Of a DNA stretch of 64,000 nt, positions 33,198 to 41,102 are shown piece after piece. The position numbers were made by a program, and so were the translations under genes. Within the stretch, counting starts at the first letter, position 1. The number at the start of each line of letters is the position of its first letter. Source of the DNA: Geomesophilobacter sediminis (GTDB lineage Bacteria; Desulfobacterota; Desulfuromonadia; Geobacterales; Geobacteraceae); assembly GCF_016458275.1 (NCBI RefSeq), contig NZ_JAEMHM010000003.1:248001-312000 (forward strand). The letters run 5' to 3'. The notes beneath the pieces are model-generated. The model saw only the letters and a list, made by a program, of their open reading frames with translations, was not told the origin of the DNA and did no database searches.

Positions 33198-33299
33198 ATG
33201 GAAACGTCGGGAAAAGGGTTGAGCGTGATTGATGAAGGAATGGAGGTTGTGTCCGCCGATTTCACCTGCTGCTACGTCATCATCCTCTGTTTCGTATAG
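33198..33299 (+). CDS. Geopeptide-type RiPP precursor peptide (locus 1), 33 aa
   Basis: A short frame with CAGGAGG seven to eight bases before its ATG. The peptide begins METSGKGLSVIDEG and ends SADFTCCYVIILCFV. It is too short for usual gene callers. Aligned without gaps to the second precursor at 39512-39601, it shares an acidic-E-G element (IDEG/LEEG) and, nine residues later, Thr-Cys-Cys. Cys are at 24, 25 and 31. A SPASM radical SAM gene follows after a terminator. Precursors of this class are modified at or next to Cys (for example thioether links by radical SAM maturases); the actual modification here is unknown. The hydrophobic tail after CC differs sharply from the polar tail of the paralogue. 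Confidence 0.8.
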   Translation: METSGKGLSVIDEGMEVVSADFTCCYVIILCFV

Positions 33300-33365
33300 C
33301 TCTCAGGCGTGATGCCCACCATGGCACGTCCAGAGCTTAGTATCCCTTTACACATGTAGAACTTT

Positions 33366-33394
33366 GCCCGGGGGCAACCCCGGGCCATTTTTTT
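33366..33394 (+). terminator. Terminator or attenuator between precursor and maturase (locus 1)
   Basis: GCCCGGGG pairs with CCCCGGGC around GCAA, then CA and T7. It stands between the precursor stop and the maturase SD, so most transcripts should end after the peptide gene and a minority read through. Confidence 0.9.
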
Positions 33395-33408
33395 ACCAGG
33401 AGCATGCA

Positions 33409-34695
33409 ATGCGTTTCTCCCAGTACCTGAAACGTTTCCCCCTCCCCGGCAAGCCGGGGGAATCACTTCTTTTTTCCACCCTGCGCGCCTCGATGGCGGT
33501 AGTTAGCGATGCCATGCACGAAGCGGTTGAATCCGGCACGGCCGAAAAATCCGAACTGGAGACCCTGCAGCGCCTCGGGATGCTGGTTCCCGACCTCCAC
33601 GCGGAACGGGAAGCGATGCGCGGCGTCCTGGAACGGTCCAGCGCGGCCCTTGGCATCTATCGTGCGGTCGTCATCCTGAATCTGGACTGCAACCTGGCCT
33701 GCGATTATTGCTATGAAGAGGGATTCCGGCACCGCCAATACATTAACGACGAGTCGGTGTCACTGCTGATCGAATTCCTCGGCGAGCGCCTCGACCGCGG
33801 GCTGAAGGTATCCGTAAGCTACTACGGCGGCGAAGCGCTCCTCTCCCTGGATCGGATCAAGGAGATCTCCCTGGCCCTGCAGGAACGGGCCGCCAAGGGA
33901 ACCGGCAGTTACGAGTTCAGCATGGTGACCAACGGCACCCTTCTCAATCGACAAACCGTCGAGGAACTTTTGCCTCTTGGTTTTGTCGGCGCCAAAGTCA
34001 GCCTGGACGGCCCGCCCCAGATCCATGACCGACAACGCCCCTTCACTTCCGGAGCCGGAAGTTTCGACGCCATCATGCAAAACCTGAAAGAGGTGGCCCC
34101 CCTCGTCGCTATCAACCTGGGCGGGAACTACCGCCGGGACAATTACCGCGAATTCCCGAGGCTGCTCGACATGCTCCTGGAAAATGGTATCGGCCCCGAT
34201 CACCTGGCCCATGTACAATTCGGCCCAGTTACCCAGAAAGCGGGCATGGCCGAGTACGGCAGCGACTGTTCCACCTCCGACGAGCCCTGGGTTAACGAGG
34301 CCGGTCTGTACCTGCGCGAAGAGATTATGCGCCGGGGTTTTCGAACCGGCCGGGTCAAGGTCAGCGCCTGCATGGTCGAGATGGAGCACAACATCGTGGT
34401 GAACTGGGACGGCGCCCTCTATAAATGTCCCGCCTTCATGGGGTGGAACGGCTACAGCGTGGGGAGCCTGCGGGAAGGCATCGGCGACTTTGCCGCCTCG
34501 CACGGGCTGAGGGGATGGCAGAACGAAAAATGCCTTTCCTGCGCCTACCTCCCCATCTGTTTCGGCGGCTGCCGCTTTTTGAACCTGCTCAACGGTAAAG
34601 AGATGAACGAGTTGGAATGCCGGGAAAGCAACCTCGATCAGACCCTGGAAGAACTCGTGTTGCAGGAATACCGGCATAAGACAATGAGACAATGA
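33409..34695 (+). CDS. SPASM radical SAM peptide maturase, geopeptide type (locus 1)
   Basis: The start is ATG 33409 (AGGAG six bases upstream). The 428-residue enzyme has an N-terminal region of about 85 residues that could be a peptide-recognition domain (LLFSTLRASMAVVSDAMHEA), the radical SAM cluster C94-x3-C98-x2-C101 (CNLACDYC), the YYGGEALLSLD and MVTNGTLL strands, SLDGPPQIHDRQRPF, and a SPASM domain with Cys in VSACMVEME, LYKCPAF, CLSCAYLPICFGGC and a final C near LEC. This is the architecture of RiPP maturases; from memory the family is named 'geopeptide radical SAM maturase'. It is 428 aa against 430 for its paralogue and the cluster Cys are at identical positions. The C-terminal KTMRQ is encoded by a short tandem repeat (AATGAGAC) and may be extended. 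Confidence 0.9.
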   Translation: MRFSQYLKRFPLPGKPGESLLFSTLRASMAVVSDAMHEAVESGTAEKSELETLQRLGMLVPDLHAEREAMRGVLERSSAALGIYRAVVILNLDCNLACDYCYEEGFRHRQYINDESVSLLIEFLGERLDRGLKVSVSYYGGEALLSLDRIKEISLALQERAAKGTGSYEFSMVTNGTLLNRQTVEELLPLGFVGAKVSLDGPPQIHDRQRPFTSGAGSFDAIMQNLKEVAPLVAINLGGNYRRDNYREFPRLLDMLLENGIGPDHLAHVQFGPVTQKAGMAEYGSDCSTSDEPWVNEAGLYLREEIMRRGFRTGRVKVSACMVEMEHNIVVNWDGALYKCPAFMGWNGYSVGSLREGIGDFAASHGLRGWQNEKCLSCAYLPICFGGCRFLNLLNGKEMNELECRESNLDQTLEELVLQEYRHKTMRQ

Positions 34696-34709
34696 GACAG
34701 TAAATCCCT

Positions 34710-34735
34710 CGTTCCCAAGGTCCACCTTGGGAACG
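34710..34735. repeat. Dispersed inverted repeat (GTTCCCAAG type)
   Basis: CGTTCCCAAGG pairs with CCTTGGGAACG around TCCA, followed by GAAGCTCCAGCTTT. I remember closely similar GTTCCCAAGCTCCAGCTTGGGAAC repeats from many genomes. It lies in the 171-bp gap after maturase 1. Confidence 0.8.
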
Positions 34736-34818
34736 CAGCCGATCTACGAAGCTCCAGCTTTCTAATCGGGGCAAGAAACTGGATCTGCAAGGCTCGCTGT
34801 AACGAGCTCAAAAATAGA

Positions 34819-34859
34819 AGGCCCCCGGACTCCATTACCAGGAGATCGGGGGCCTTTTT
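34819..34859. terminator. Bidirectional terminator between maturase 1 and the sigma-54 regulator
   Basis: AGGCCCCCG pairs with CGGGGGCCT across a loop of about 20 nt. T5 follows on the plus strand and an A-rich stretch precedes it, so it can serve both convergent genes. Confidence 0.85.
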
Positions 34860-34866
34860 CGTCAGG

Positions 34867-36258
34867 TCACTTTTCCTTGAGCTTCCGGTTCAGGGTCGGA
34901 CGGGCCACCCCGAGCATTTCGGCAGCCATGGTCTGGTTGCCGTGCGCCAGGCGCATCGCCTCCTCGATCAGATAATCCTCTACCTGAACGATGGTGGGGA
35001 ACTTCCCGAACACATCAAACAGCGGATTTCCGTCCCGCACCACCACGGGGGTGCGCGCCTGGACCGGTTTGAGCCCGGGAAAGTCTGACGAGCCCAGGAT
35101 CCCGGTTTCGCAGCAGGTGACCGCGTGGTGCACCATGTTGTAGAGCTCGCGCACGTTTCCGCTAAAGGGGTAGTGCTCCAGGGAGGAGACAACGTCGGGG
35201 GAGACGCTCGGCACCGGCTTGCCGAGTTGCCGGGAGATCCGGTCCGCGAAGTATTCGATGAGCAGCGGCAGGTCTTCGAGCCGCTCCCTAAGCGGCGGGA
35301 CATGGAACTCGTGGGCACAGAGCCGGAAGTAGAGGTCGTGGCGGAACTTACCTTCCTTGCGCAAGGCGCTGAAGTCCATGTTGGATGCCGCGATGATCCG
35401 GGCCTCGCTCTTGAGGAGCAGGTCCGAACCCATCCGGTAGTATTCCTTCTCCTGGAGCACTCGCAAAAGCTTGATCTGCGAGGCGAGGCTCAGGTCCCCG
35501 ATCTCGTCCAGAAAGAGCGTTCCGCCGGCGGCGGCGGTGATCAGGCCGTCGCGCTTGCTGTCGGCCCCGGTAAAAGCCCCCTTCTTGTGTCCGAACAAGG
35601 TGTCGGAAAACATGAAGTCGTCCAGGCCGGCCGCGTTTAAGGAGATGAAAGGACCGCTGACGCCCGAGACACGATGGACCGCGTTGGCCAAAAGTTCCTT
35701 GCCGACCCCGGTCTCGCCGGTGATCAGGACCGGCTGCCGCGAGGACGCGATCGCCTCGATGTACTGGAAGATGCCGCGCATCTTCTTGTTGCGGGTGACG
35801 ATCCCCTCGAAGGCTTCCGGGCTTCTCAGCCGGTCGTCGAGCAGGTAATCCTTCAGGATCCGGTTCTGGTTCCCCAGTTCGCTCACCTGGAGCGCCTTGC
35901 GCACCGAAGAAACCAACCGGTTCGGGTCGACCGGCTTGGTCAAAAAGTCGAAGGCCCCCATTTTCATGCAGCCGACCGCGGTCTCGACGTCCCCCATCGC
36001 GGTCATCACCACGACCGGGATATGGGGATAGTCGGAGGTGATCCGCTCCAGGAGATCCCGGCCGGTAACGTGCGGCATGACCCAGTCCAGCATCACGATA
36101 CTCACCGATTTTTCCGCCAGAAACGGCAGCACTTCCCGGCTGTCAGAAAGAGTAACCACCCTCGGCACGTCGCTTGCCGAAAGCAGCAGGGATACCTCTT
36201 GAAGGATCCCCGGCTCGTCATCCACCACCAACACGTGCTGCATGTCCAGTTCGCTCAT
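34867..36258 (-). CDS. NtrC-family sigma-54-dependent response regulator
   Basis: A 463-residue protein with receiver (DD at 13-14, phosphoacceptor D58 in MLDWVMPHVTG, K in FLTKPVD), a central AAA+ domain with Walker A GETGVGKE, intact GAFTGA loop, Walker B LFLDEIGDL and R-finger region DLYFRLCAHEFHVPPLRERLEDLPLL, and a Fis-type helix-turn-helix at the C-terminus (AAEMLGVARPTLNRKLKEK). It should activate sigma-54 promoters when phosphorylated. It lies alone between the two geopeptide-type loci, convergent with maturase 1. The nearest orphan kinase is the one at 28821-30401, making this its probable partner and the two loci its probable targets. That is inference. Confidence 0.93.
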   Translation of the reverse strand: MSELDMQHVLVVDDEPGILQEVSLLLSASDVPRVVTLSDSREVLPFLAEKSVSIVMLDWVMPHVTGRDLLERITSDYPHIPVVVMTAMGDVETAVGCMKMGAFDFLTKPVDPNRLVSSVRKALQVSELGNQNRILKDYLLDDRLRSPEAFEGIVTRNKKMRGIFQYIEAIASSRQPVLITGETGVGKELLANAVHRVSGVSGPFISLNAAGLDDFMFSDTLFGHKKGAFTGADSKRDGLITAAAGGTLFLDEIGDLSLASQIKLLRVLQEKEYYRMGSDLLLKSEARIIAASNMDFSALRKEGKFRHDLYFRLCAHEFHVPPLRERLEDLPLLIEYFADRISRQLGKPVPSVSPDVVSSLEHYPFSGNVRELYNMVHHAVTCCETGILGSSDFPGLKPVQARTPVVVRDGNPLFDVFGKFPTIVQVEDYLIEEAMRLAHGNQTMAAEMLGVARPTLNRKLKEK

Positions 36259-36674
36259 CGTACCGCCCGGTTAGAAAATTTTGCACATCATATACGTTGC
36301 CGCCGGACAATTCAACCCTGTTGTGGGGAAAGCCTGATTATTTCCAGTACCTTCCGCCGCCCTACGGTAGAAAAGGGTTTTTGGGAACTTCCTGCTGCGT
36401 AAACTATATTTCCACGAAGCGCAGCACGAACACTCGCGTTCCCCCCTTTGCGAAGGGGGGAACGTAGTAGCACCGACGACGGCGTCCCACTTCAAGTTCT
36501 TCTTCAGAGGCGAAAGCAAAAAACGGAAGGGAAAAGAGCAGGAACTAAGACCTGAACCTTAGAGGCAAATCTCCCTAAATCCCCCTTCGCAAAGGGGGAC
36601 TTTATCGTGTTTTTGCCCTGAACCAGCCACTGCCATCTGTTTGGGGGAGAATTCCGAAAATTTAAGGAGGGGTC
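36259..36674. repeat. Intergenic region with two dispersed hairpin repeats
   Basis: This 416-bp gap holds two inverted repeats of one family: CCCCCCTTTGCG-AAGGGGGG around 36441-36461 and CCCTAAATCCCCCTTCGC-AAAGGGGGACTTT around 36573-36603. Related copies occur at about 42762, 46185, 46270 and 47236. No coding sequence is convincing. The promoter of the sigma-54 regulator (minus) should lie near 36270-36330. Confidence 0.75.
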
Positions 36675-37547
36675 CTACCTGCGGGAGTCCGACTTGATGC
36701 CCAGCTTTTGCTGAATGGTGGCGTTTTTCTTCACCGTGATCACTACCGGATCCTGGAAAGGAATGTCAGACGGCGAGCTGCCGTTCAGGATGCGAGAGGC
36801 AATCTCGCCACCTTGGCGGCCCATCTCGAAGCGTTCGACGTCGACCGAAGCGGCGGCCCCCATGCGGAGGTAGTTGCCGGAGAAGGCGACCACCGGCTTC
36901 CACTGCTCCATGGAGAAGAGGAAAAACGCCTCGGTGGTTGCCGGGGAGACGGCCGTGGTGTCAGGGAGAAGCCAGAGGGCGTCAACCCGGCCTTTCAAGA
37001 CCTCCAGGCGCCGTACCACGTCGCGTGGTTCCCGCACCTCGATGGCAAGGATATCCAGACCGGCCCGTTCGGCGGCCCGGCGAGCCTGGTTCAGATAGTT
37101 GCCGCTGCGAGCGGGGTTGTAGAGAACACCAACCCGGCGGGCTCCCATGGAGGCAAAAACCTTCATGTACTGGTCGGGAGGAGCGACGATCCCGACGCCC
37201 GTGACGTTATTCGGGACGCTGCGACCTAGGGAGAGACCAAGCGACATGAGGGAGACGATCGGCGTGCGGCGCACCTTCTTGACTGCGTTGTAAGCCGACT
37301 CGCCCAGCGACAAGATGAGCGAGGGCTGCTCCTCGCGCACGACCCGGGGTACATCCACCTCGGTGTAGTCGGAAAGGATCAGCGTCCTAACCGATGCGCT
37401 GCAGCTACTCCTGAAGCCCTTCATGACCTCGGTGAAACTCGCGTCGCGGACGCTTTGCACCACGAGGATGTCGGCGGCGTTGGCAGGCGACACCGTCAAG
37501 AGAACGGCGGCGATGATGAGGGAGATCAGTGCGCTCAAAATTTGCAC
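36675..37547 (-). CDS. Periplasmic ABC-type substrate-binding protein (locus 2)
   Basis: A 290-residue paralogue of the protein at 30398-31261, with signal peptide MQILSALISLIIAAVLLTVSPANA. Corresponding segments are DILVVQSVRDASFTEVMKGF, LILSLGESAYNAVKK, GVGIVAPPDQYMKVFASMGARRVGVLYNPARSGNYLNQARRAAERAG, VDALWLLPDTTAVSPATTEAFFLFS and EMGRQGGEIASRILNG. Its start overlaps the receptor gene by 13 nt, exactly as in locus 1. No kinase and no ABC permease or ATPase follows; instead comes a repeat-filled gap. It may therefore share the kinase of locus 1, or act as a decoy or competitor; both are speculation. Confidence 0.87.
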   Translation of the reverse strand: MQILSALISLIIAAVLLTVSPANAADILVVQSVRDASFTEVMKGFRSSCSASVRTLILSDYTEVDVPRVVREEQPSLILSLGESAYNAVKKVRRTPIVSLMSLGLSLGRSVPNNVTGVGIVAPPDQYMKVFASMGARRVGVLYNPARSGNYLNQARRAAERAGLDILAIEVREPRDVVRRLEVLKGRVDALWLLPDTTAVSPATTEAFFLFSMEQWKPVVAFSGNYLRMGAAASVDVERFEMGRQGGEIASRILNGSSPSDIPFQDPVVITVKKNATIQQKLGIKSDSRR

Positions 37548-39355
37548 CTCACTCCGCCTTCAAACCATCTGCCGGCGTTTTTGTAGTCTGCATCCAGGTA
37601 CTGCGGGGTATCAAAGAGGTTATGTCCAGAGAAGAAAATCTCTGCAGCATTTTCCGACGACCAAAGCTTCTTGGTCAGCGTCAGGTCCCAGACCGGGTTC
37701 TGATCCTTAGTGGTCTTCCCTTCAACACGATACCAGGTAACAAGGTTCCCGGTCAGGACCCCGCTTAATCCCAAGCTGCTGTTATTGTAGTGGGCCTGGA
37801 GCTTTACTACCTGGTTGGGAAGCCCTGGGACATCGTGGCCGGTGTCCTCAAAGCGGATATCGGAGAAGGTATAAGCTGCACTGAAGGAAGTATTCCAGAC
37901 CGGAACCGTTCGAAGCTCCAGTTCGAAGCCTTGCCGGATCTGGTTGGTGACCGTGTTGGCTCCGGTAATGACGTCCTCGATATTGGAGGTGTTGTTGTAG
38001 AAAAATGTCCCTTTGACCCAGAGATTTTCCAGTTCGCTGGATTCGACCCCAGCCTGGATGGTCCAGACCTTCTGCGGCCCGTGCGGGAAAATGATCTTCG
38101 GAAGGCTGTAACCTCTGGCCCAGTACCCGCGCACGATTGTTTCGTCGGTAACCCGATAGGTAGCACCGGCGGTGTAACTGGTGAAGTCGCCGTTGGTACC
38201 GGTTCTATCGAATCGAATACCAGGAAGGAAGGTAAATTTGTTTATCGACAGGGCACCATTGGCATAATAGCCGTAGCGCTCAAAAGTCTTATGTTCGTTG
38301 ATCGTAGGATCGGAGAAGTCAAAGCGGAAATCATCATGTTCATAATCGATTCCCGAGGTTAGATTGTGATCTTTTTCCCCCCAGATGAGCTTCACGCCAG
38401 CGCCACGAGAAGTATTTCTCTGCTGCACATCCCAAGGCGGTAACAGACTTATGGACCCGTATCGGGTTTCCGTATCCTGCCGAGAAATCTTTGCGTACAG
38501 TTCAAATGCGAGCTGCTCAGTCAGCCGGCGATTGGCATTAAGAAAATAGTTGCCATACCTTCCATTCGCATCGTCTCTCCAATCCTTTTGGGGAACCTCT
38601 TCTATTCCGGAACGAATGTTTCGGAAACCAGCACCTAACGTGATGGCACCGTTCCCCGGGAGTTCATAGACGAATTTTGAATAGGCGTCGCCAAAATGGA
38701 CCTGATTATGCGGGAGCAATCCATCCGAGTTAAGGTAGCCCCCGGAGAGGTAGTACCCAAACCTGTCCAGTGTACCGGTGACTTCAGCATGAGTATCCGA
38801 TGTCCGATTGCCGCCGATGCTGCCGAATACGCTTCCTCCGATTGGTTTTGCATCAAAAGGATTCTTGGTGATGATGTTAATTACGCCGCCAAGGGCGCTC
38901 CCCCAGGCCGCTGAGGCAGCCCCCTTGATAATCTCAACACGTTCGATGTTCTGAACGGGAATGTGACCAAGGTTGGTCAGATTTTCCGCAAGGTCATTCT
39001 GAGGAATTCCATCAATAAAAACCTGAACCTGCGCATTAGCTGCACCATCAATGGAAAAAAAGTTCTGCGTGCCAGGAGTACGGGTTTTTTCTAACTGAAC
39101 ACCTGCAACCGTGTTAAGAACTTCGGCTAGAGTATGAGCATTCAGAGCCTCAATTTGTTCGGAGGTAATAACGGTGATATTTTCAGCTATTTTGGAAGAC
39201 GGGCGAGGAGAACGAGCAGAGGAGACGATGGACTCAGGAGTCGCAAGAAAACCGAGGTCCTGCAAATCCTCATCAGAGCCTGCCCACGCGGTGGCCGCTC
39301 CAAACAGAACGAATAGGACTGCATAAAAGGTTTTGTGCGAGCCAGTTAGCTTCAA
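37535..39355 (-). CDS. TonB-dependent outer-membrane receptor (locus 2)
   Basis: A 606-residue receptor, apparently from a TTG at 39355 with weak SD (the paralogue also appears to start at TTG). Signal peptide MKLTGSHKTFYAVLFVLFGAATAWA. Plug landmarks: ENITVITSEQIEALNAHTLAEVLNTVAGVQ, VFIDGIPQNDLAENL and IERVEIIKGAASAAWGSALGGVINIITK. The barrel ends NAGRWFEGGVRCKF. It matches the locus 1 receptor throughout the plug, while the barrel and outer-loop parts differ more, as expected if the two recognise different mature peptides. Divergent from precursor 2 by 156 bp. Confidence 0.92.
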   Translation of the reverse strand: MKLTGSHKTFYAVLFVLFGAATAWAGSDEDLQDLGFLATPESIVSSARSPRPSSKIAENITVITSEQIEALNAHTLAEVLNTVAGVQLEKTRTPGTQNFFSIDGAANAQVQVFIDGIPQNDLAENLTNLGHIPVQNIERVEIIKGAASAAWGSALGGVINIITKNPFDAKPIGGSVFGSIGGNRTSDTHAEVTGTLDRFGYYLSGGYLNSDGLLPHNQVHFGDAYSKFVYELPGNGAITLGAGFRNIRSGIEEVPQKDWRDDANGRYGNYFLNANRRLTEQLAFELYAKISRQDTETRYGSISLLPPWDVQQRNTSRGAGVKLIWGEKDHNLTSGIDYEHDDFRFDFSDPTINEHKTFERYGYYANGALSINKFTFLPGIRFDRTGTNGDFTSYTAGATYRVTDETIVRGYWARGYSLPKIIFPHGPQKVWTIQAGVESSELENLWVKGTFFYNNTSNIEDVITGANTVTNQIRQGFELELRTVPVWNTSFSAAYTFSDIRFEDTGHDVPGLPNQVVKLQAHYNNSSLGLSGVLTGNLVTWYRVEGKTTKDQNPVWDLTLTKKLWSSENAAEIFFSGHNLFDTPQYLDADYKNAGRWFEGGVRCKF

Positions 39356-39511
39356 GGAATATCCGCGCTGGAGATTGGTTGGAATTTATTGCTAAAGTAA
39401 AACATGCTGTTGCCGAATAATCCTTAGCATACCGAGCAGAGTCGGTCCAGATCCTTAATCAAAAATTAATATGTGAGTTTTCTAACATTACACAAAAAGG
39501 AGGTGATAGTA

Positions 39512-39601
39512 ATGAATTTTGAAATTGAGATTCTCGAGGAAGGACTGTCCAACTGTGATGAAGTCAATACTTGCTGCAGTGCATCCCAGGCCCGCGCCTA
39601 A
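39512..39601 (+). CDS. Geopeptide-type RiPP precursor peptide (locus 2), 29 aa
   Basis: A short frame behind AAGGAGG (39497-39503; eight-base spacing). It begins MNFEIEILEEGLSNCDEV and ends NTCCSASQARA; Cys at 15, 21 and 22. It shares with precursor 1 the acidic-E-G element and a Thr-Cys-Cys exactly nine residues after the Gly. Like precursor 1 it is followed by a terminator and then a maturase gene. The polar C-terminus (SASQARA) contrasts with the hydrophobic one of precursor 1, so the two mature products should differ strongly. Confidence 0.82.
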   Translation: MNFEIEILEEGLSNCDEVNTCCSASQARA

Positions 39602-39614
39602 TGCCTAACCCAGG

Positions 39615-39642
39615 GGAGGAACCCAGTTCCTCCTTTTTTTTT
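39615..39642 (+). terminator. Terminator or attenuator between precursor and maturase (locus 2)
   Basis: GGAGGAA pairs with TTCCTCC around CCCAG and is followed by nine T. Same position relative to peptide and maturase as the hairpin at 33366-33394. Confidence 0.9.
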
Positions 39643-39654
39643 GAGACTTCAACA

Positions 39655-40947
39655 ATGCCTCTCTCACGATACCTGAAGATTTTTCCCTCTAAGGACCAAA
39701 ACGGGTGGTCCCTTTTTTACTCCACCATCAAGGGCTCCATCATTAGAGTTCCGTCCACCTTTGTCGAGGCGGCTCAAAACGATTCACTTGGCGAGGCAGA
39801 AATAACTCTGTTACGTCGTCTGGAGATGTACGTTGACGATCTGCAGGCCGAGCAGGAGCGGCTAAAAAATATCGTAATGCGGACCAATCAGCGCAGCGGC
39901 AAGTTCCGCGGCACGGTGGTAATGAATCTCGACTGCAATCTGGACTGTGTCTACTGTTTTGAAAAAAAGTTCCGGGAAGGTTATTACCTTTCGGAGGAGA
40001 CCGCCAGCATGCTGGTCGAGTTGGTTACTCGGGACCATCTCGATCATGGTCGAAACGTGGAACTAAACTTTTACGGAGGTGAGCCTCTTCTCTCGCTTCC
40101 CAGACTAATGCGGATCGCGGCCGAAATCGGTTCGAACGCTCAAAAGCGGAACCTGAAATTCACCTTCAGCATGGTCACGAACGGGACCCTTTTGAACCGC
40201 GAGACGGTGGAGGAATTACTTCCGCTGGGCTTTACCAGCGCGCAGCTGACCCTTGACGGGCCGCAAGAAATCCACGATCAGATGCGGCCGTTCACCTCCG
40301 GAAGCGGCAGTTTTGACGCGATTATCGCTAACATCGCTGATATCTATCAATTGGTGAACTTGAAACTGGGTGGGAACTTCTCTGAAGATAATTACCGCGC
40401 TTACCCTTTGATGCTCGATGCGCTTCTAGGAGCAGGTGTCGACCCTCGGCAACTTGATGCGATCATGTTTGCACCCATTCGTCCCGAATCGGGGAGAAAC
40501 ACCAGCATCGAGTTGGCCGGTCACTGTCTCTCATCCGACGAGCCGTGGCTTAACGAGGCTGTTGTTTATTTACGTGAAGAGACTTTGAAACGCGGGTTTT
40601 CTGTGATGAAAACGGTAATGGGGTCTTGCATGATCGAGTTCGAGCATGACATCGTCGTGAACTACGACGGCACCCTTTATAAGTGCGCTTCATTCATGGG
40701 ATGGCCCGAACTTTCGGTCGGCACCCTCAAGGACGGGATCAAGGACTTCTCCGAATCCCATAAACTCGGGATCTGGAAGAACGACACCTGTCTGGAGTGC
40801 GAATACCTGCCGATATGCTTCGGCGGTTGCCGCCTCCTTCCCCTCTTGCGAAATGGCGTCATCGACGAGGTCGACTGCCGCAAACCTTTCTACGACGCCA
40901 CCCTCGAACGGATGATCCTTCAGGACCTCAATTACAAAAAGGGATAA
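39655..40947 (+). CDS. SPASM radical SAM peptide maturase, geopeptide type (locus 2)
   Basis: I start at ATG 39655 because MPLSRYLKIFP aligns with MRFSQYLKRFP of maturase 1; no strong SD precedes it, only GAGAC behind the terminator T tract. The 430-residue enzyme has C94-x3-C98-x2-C101 (CNLDCVYC), FYGGEPLLSL, MVTNGTLLNRETVEELLPLGF, LDGPQEIHDQMRPFTSGSGSFDAI, and a SPASM domain with CMIEFEHDIVVNYDGTLYKC and CLECEYLPICFGGC. It should be dedicated to the peptide at 39512-39601. The weak SD and the terminator together suggest much lower expression than the peptide, which suits an enzyme acting on an abundant substrate. Confidence 0.9.
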   Translation: MPLSRYLKIFPSKDQNGWSLFYSTIKGSIIRVPSTFVEAAQNDSLGEAEITLLRRLEMYVDDLQAEQERLKNIVMRTNQRSGKFRGTVVMNLDCNLDCVYCFEKKFREGYYLSEETASMLVELVTRDHLDHGRNVELNFYGGEPLLSLPRLMRIAAEIGSNAQKRNLKFTFSMVTNGTLLNRETVEELLPLGFTSAQLTLDGPQEIHDQMRPFTSGSGSFDAIIANIADIYQLVNLKLGGNFSEDNYRAYPLMLDALLGAGVDPRQLDAIMFAPIRPESGRNTSIELAGHCLSSDEPWLNEAVVYLREETLKRGFSVMKTVMGSCMIEFEHDIVVNYDGTLYKCASFMGWPELSVGTLKDGIKDFSESHKLGIWKNDTCLECEYLPICFGGCRLLPLLRNGVIDEVDCRKPFYDATLERMILQDLNYKKG

Positions 40948-41102
40948 CCGGCACCGGCTCTCCCTCCTCCCCACGCCCCTGCACCACCGTGTTTCTGGAT
41001 GATTCAGCTTGGCGGTGACGAGTCATCTACGAAGATAAAACGCCCGTTATGTGACCCACAGACATTTACACAAAAAATTTACCGGCCCGGCCCAGGCCAT
41101 CA

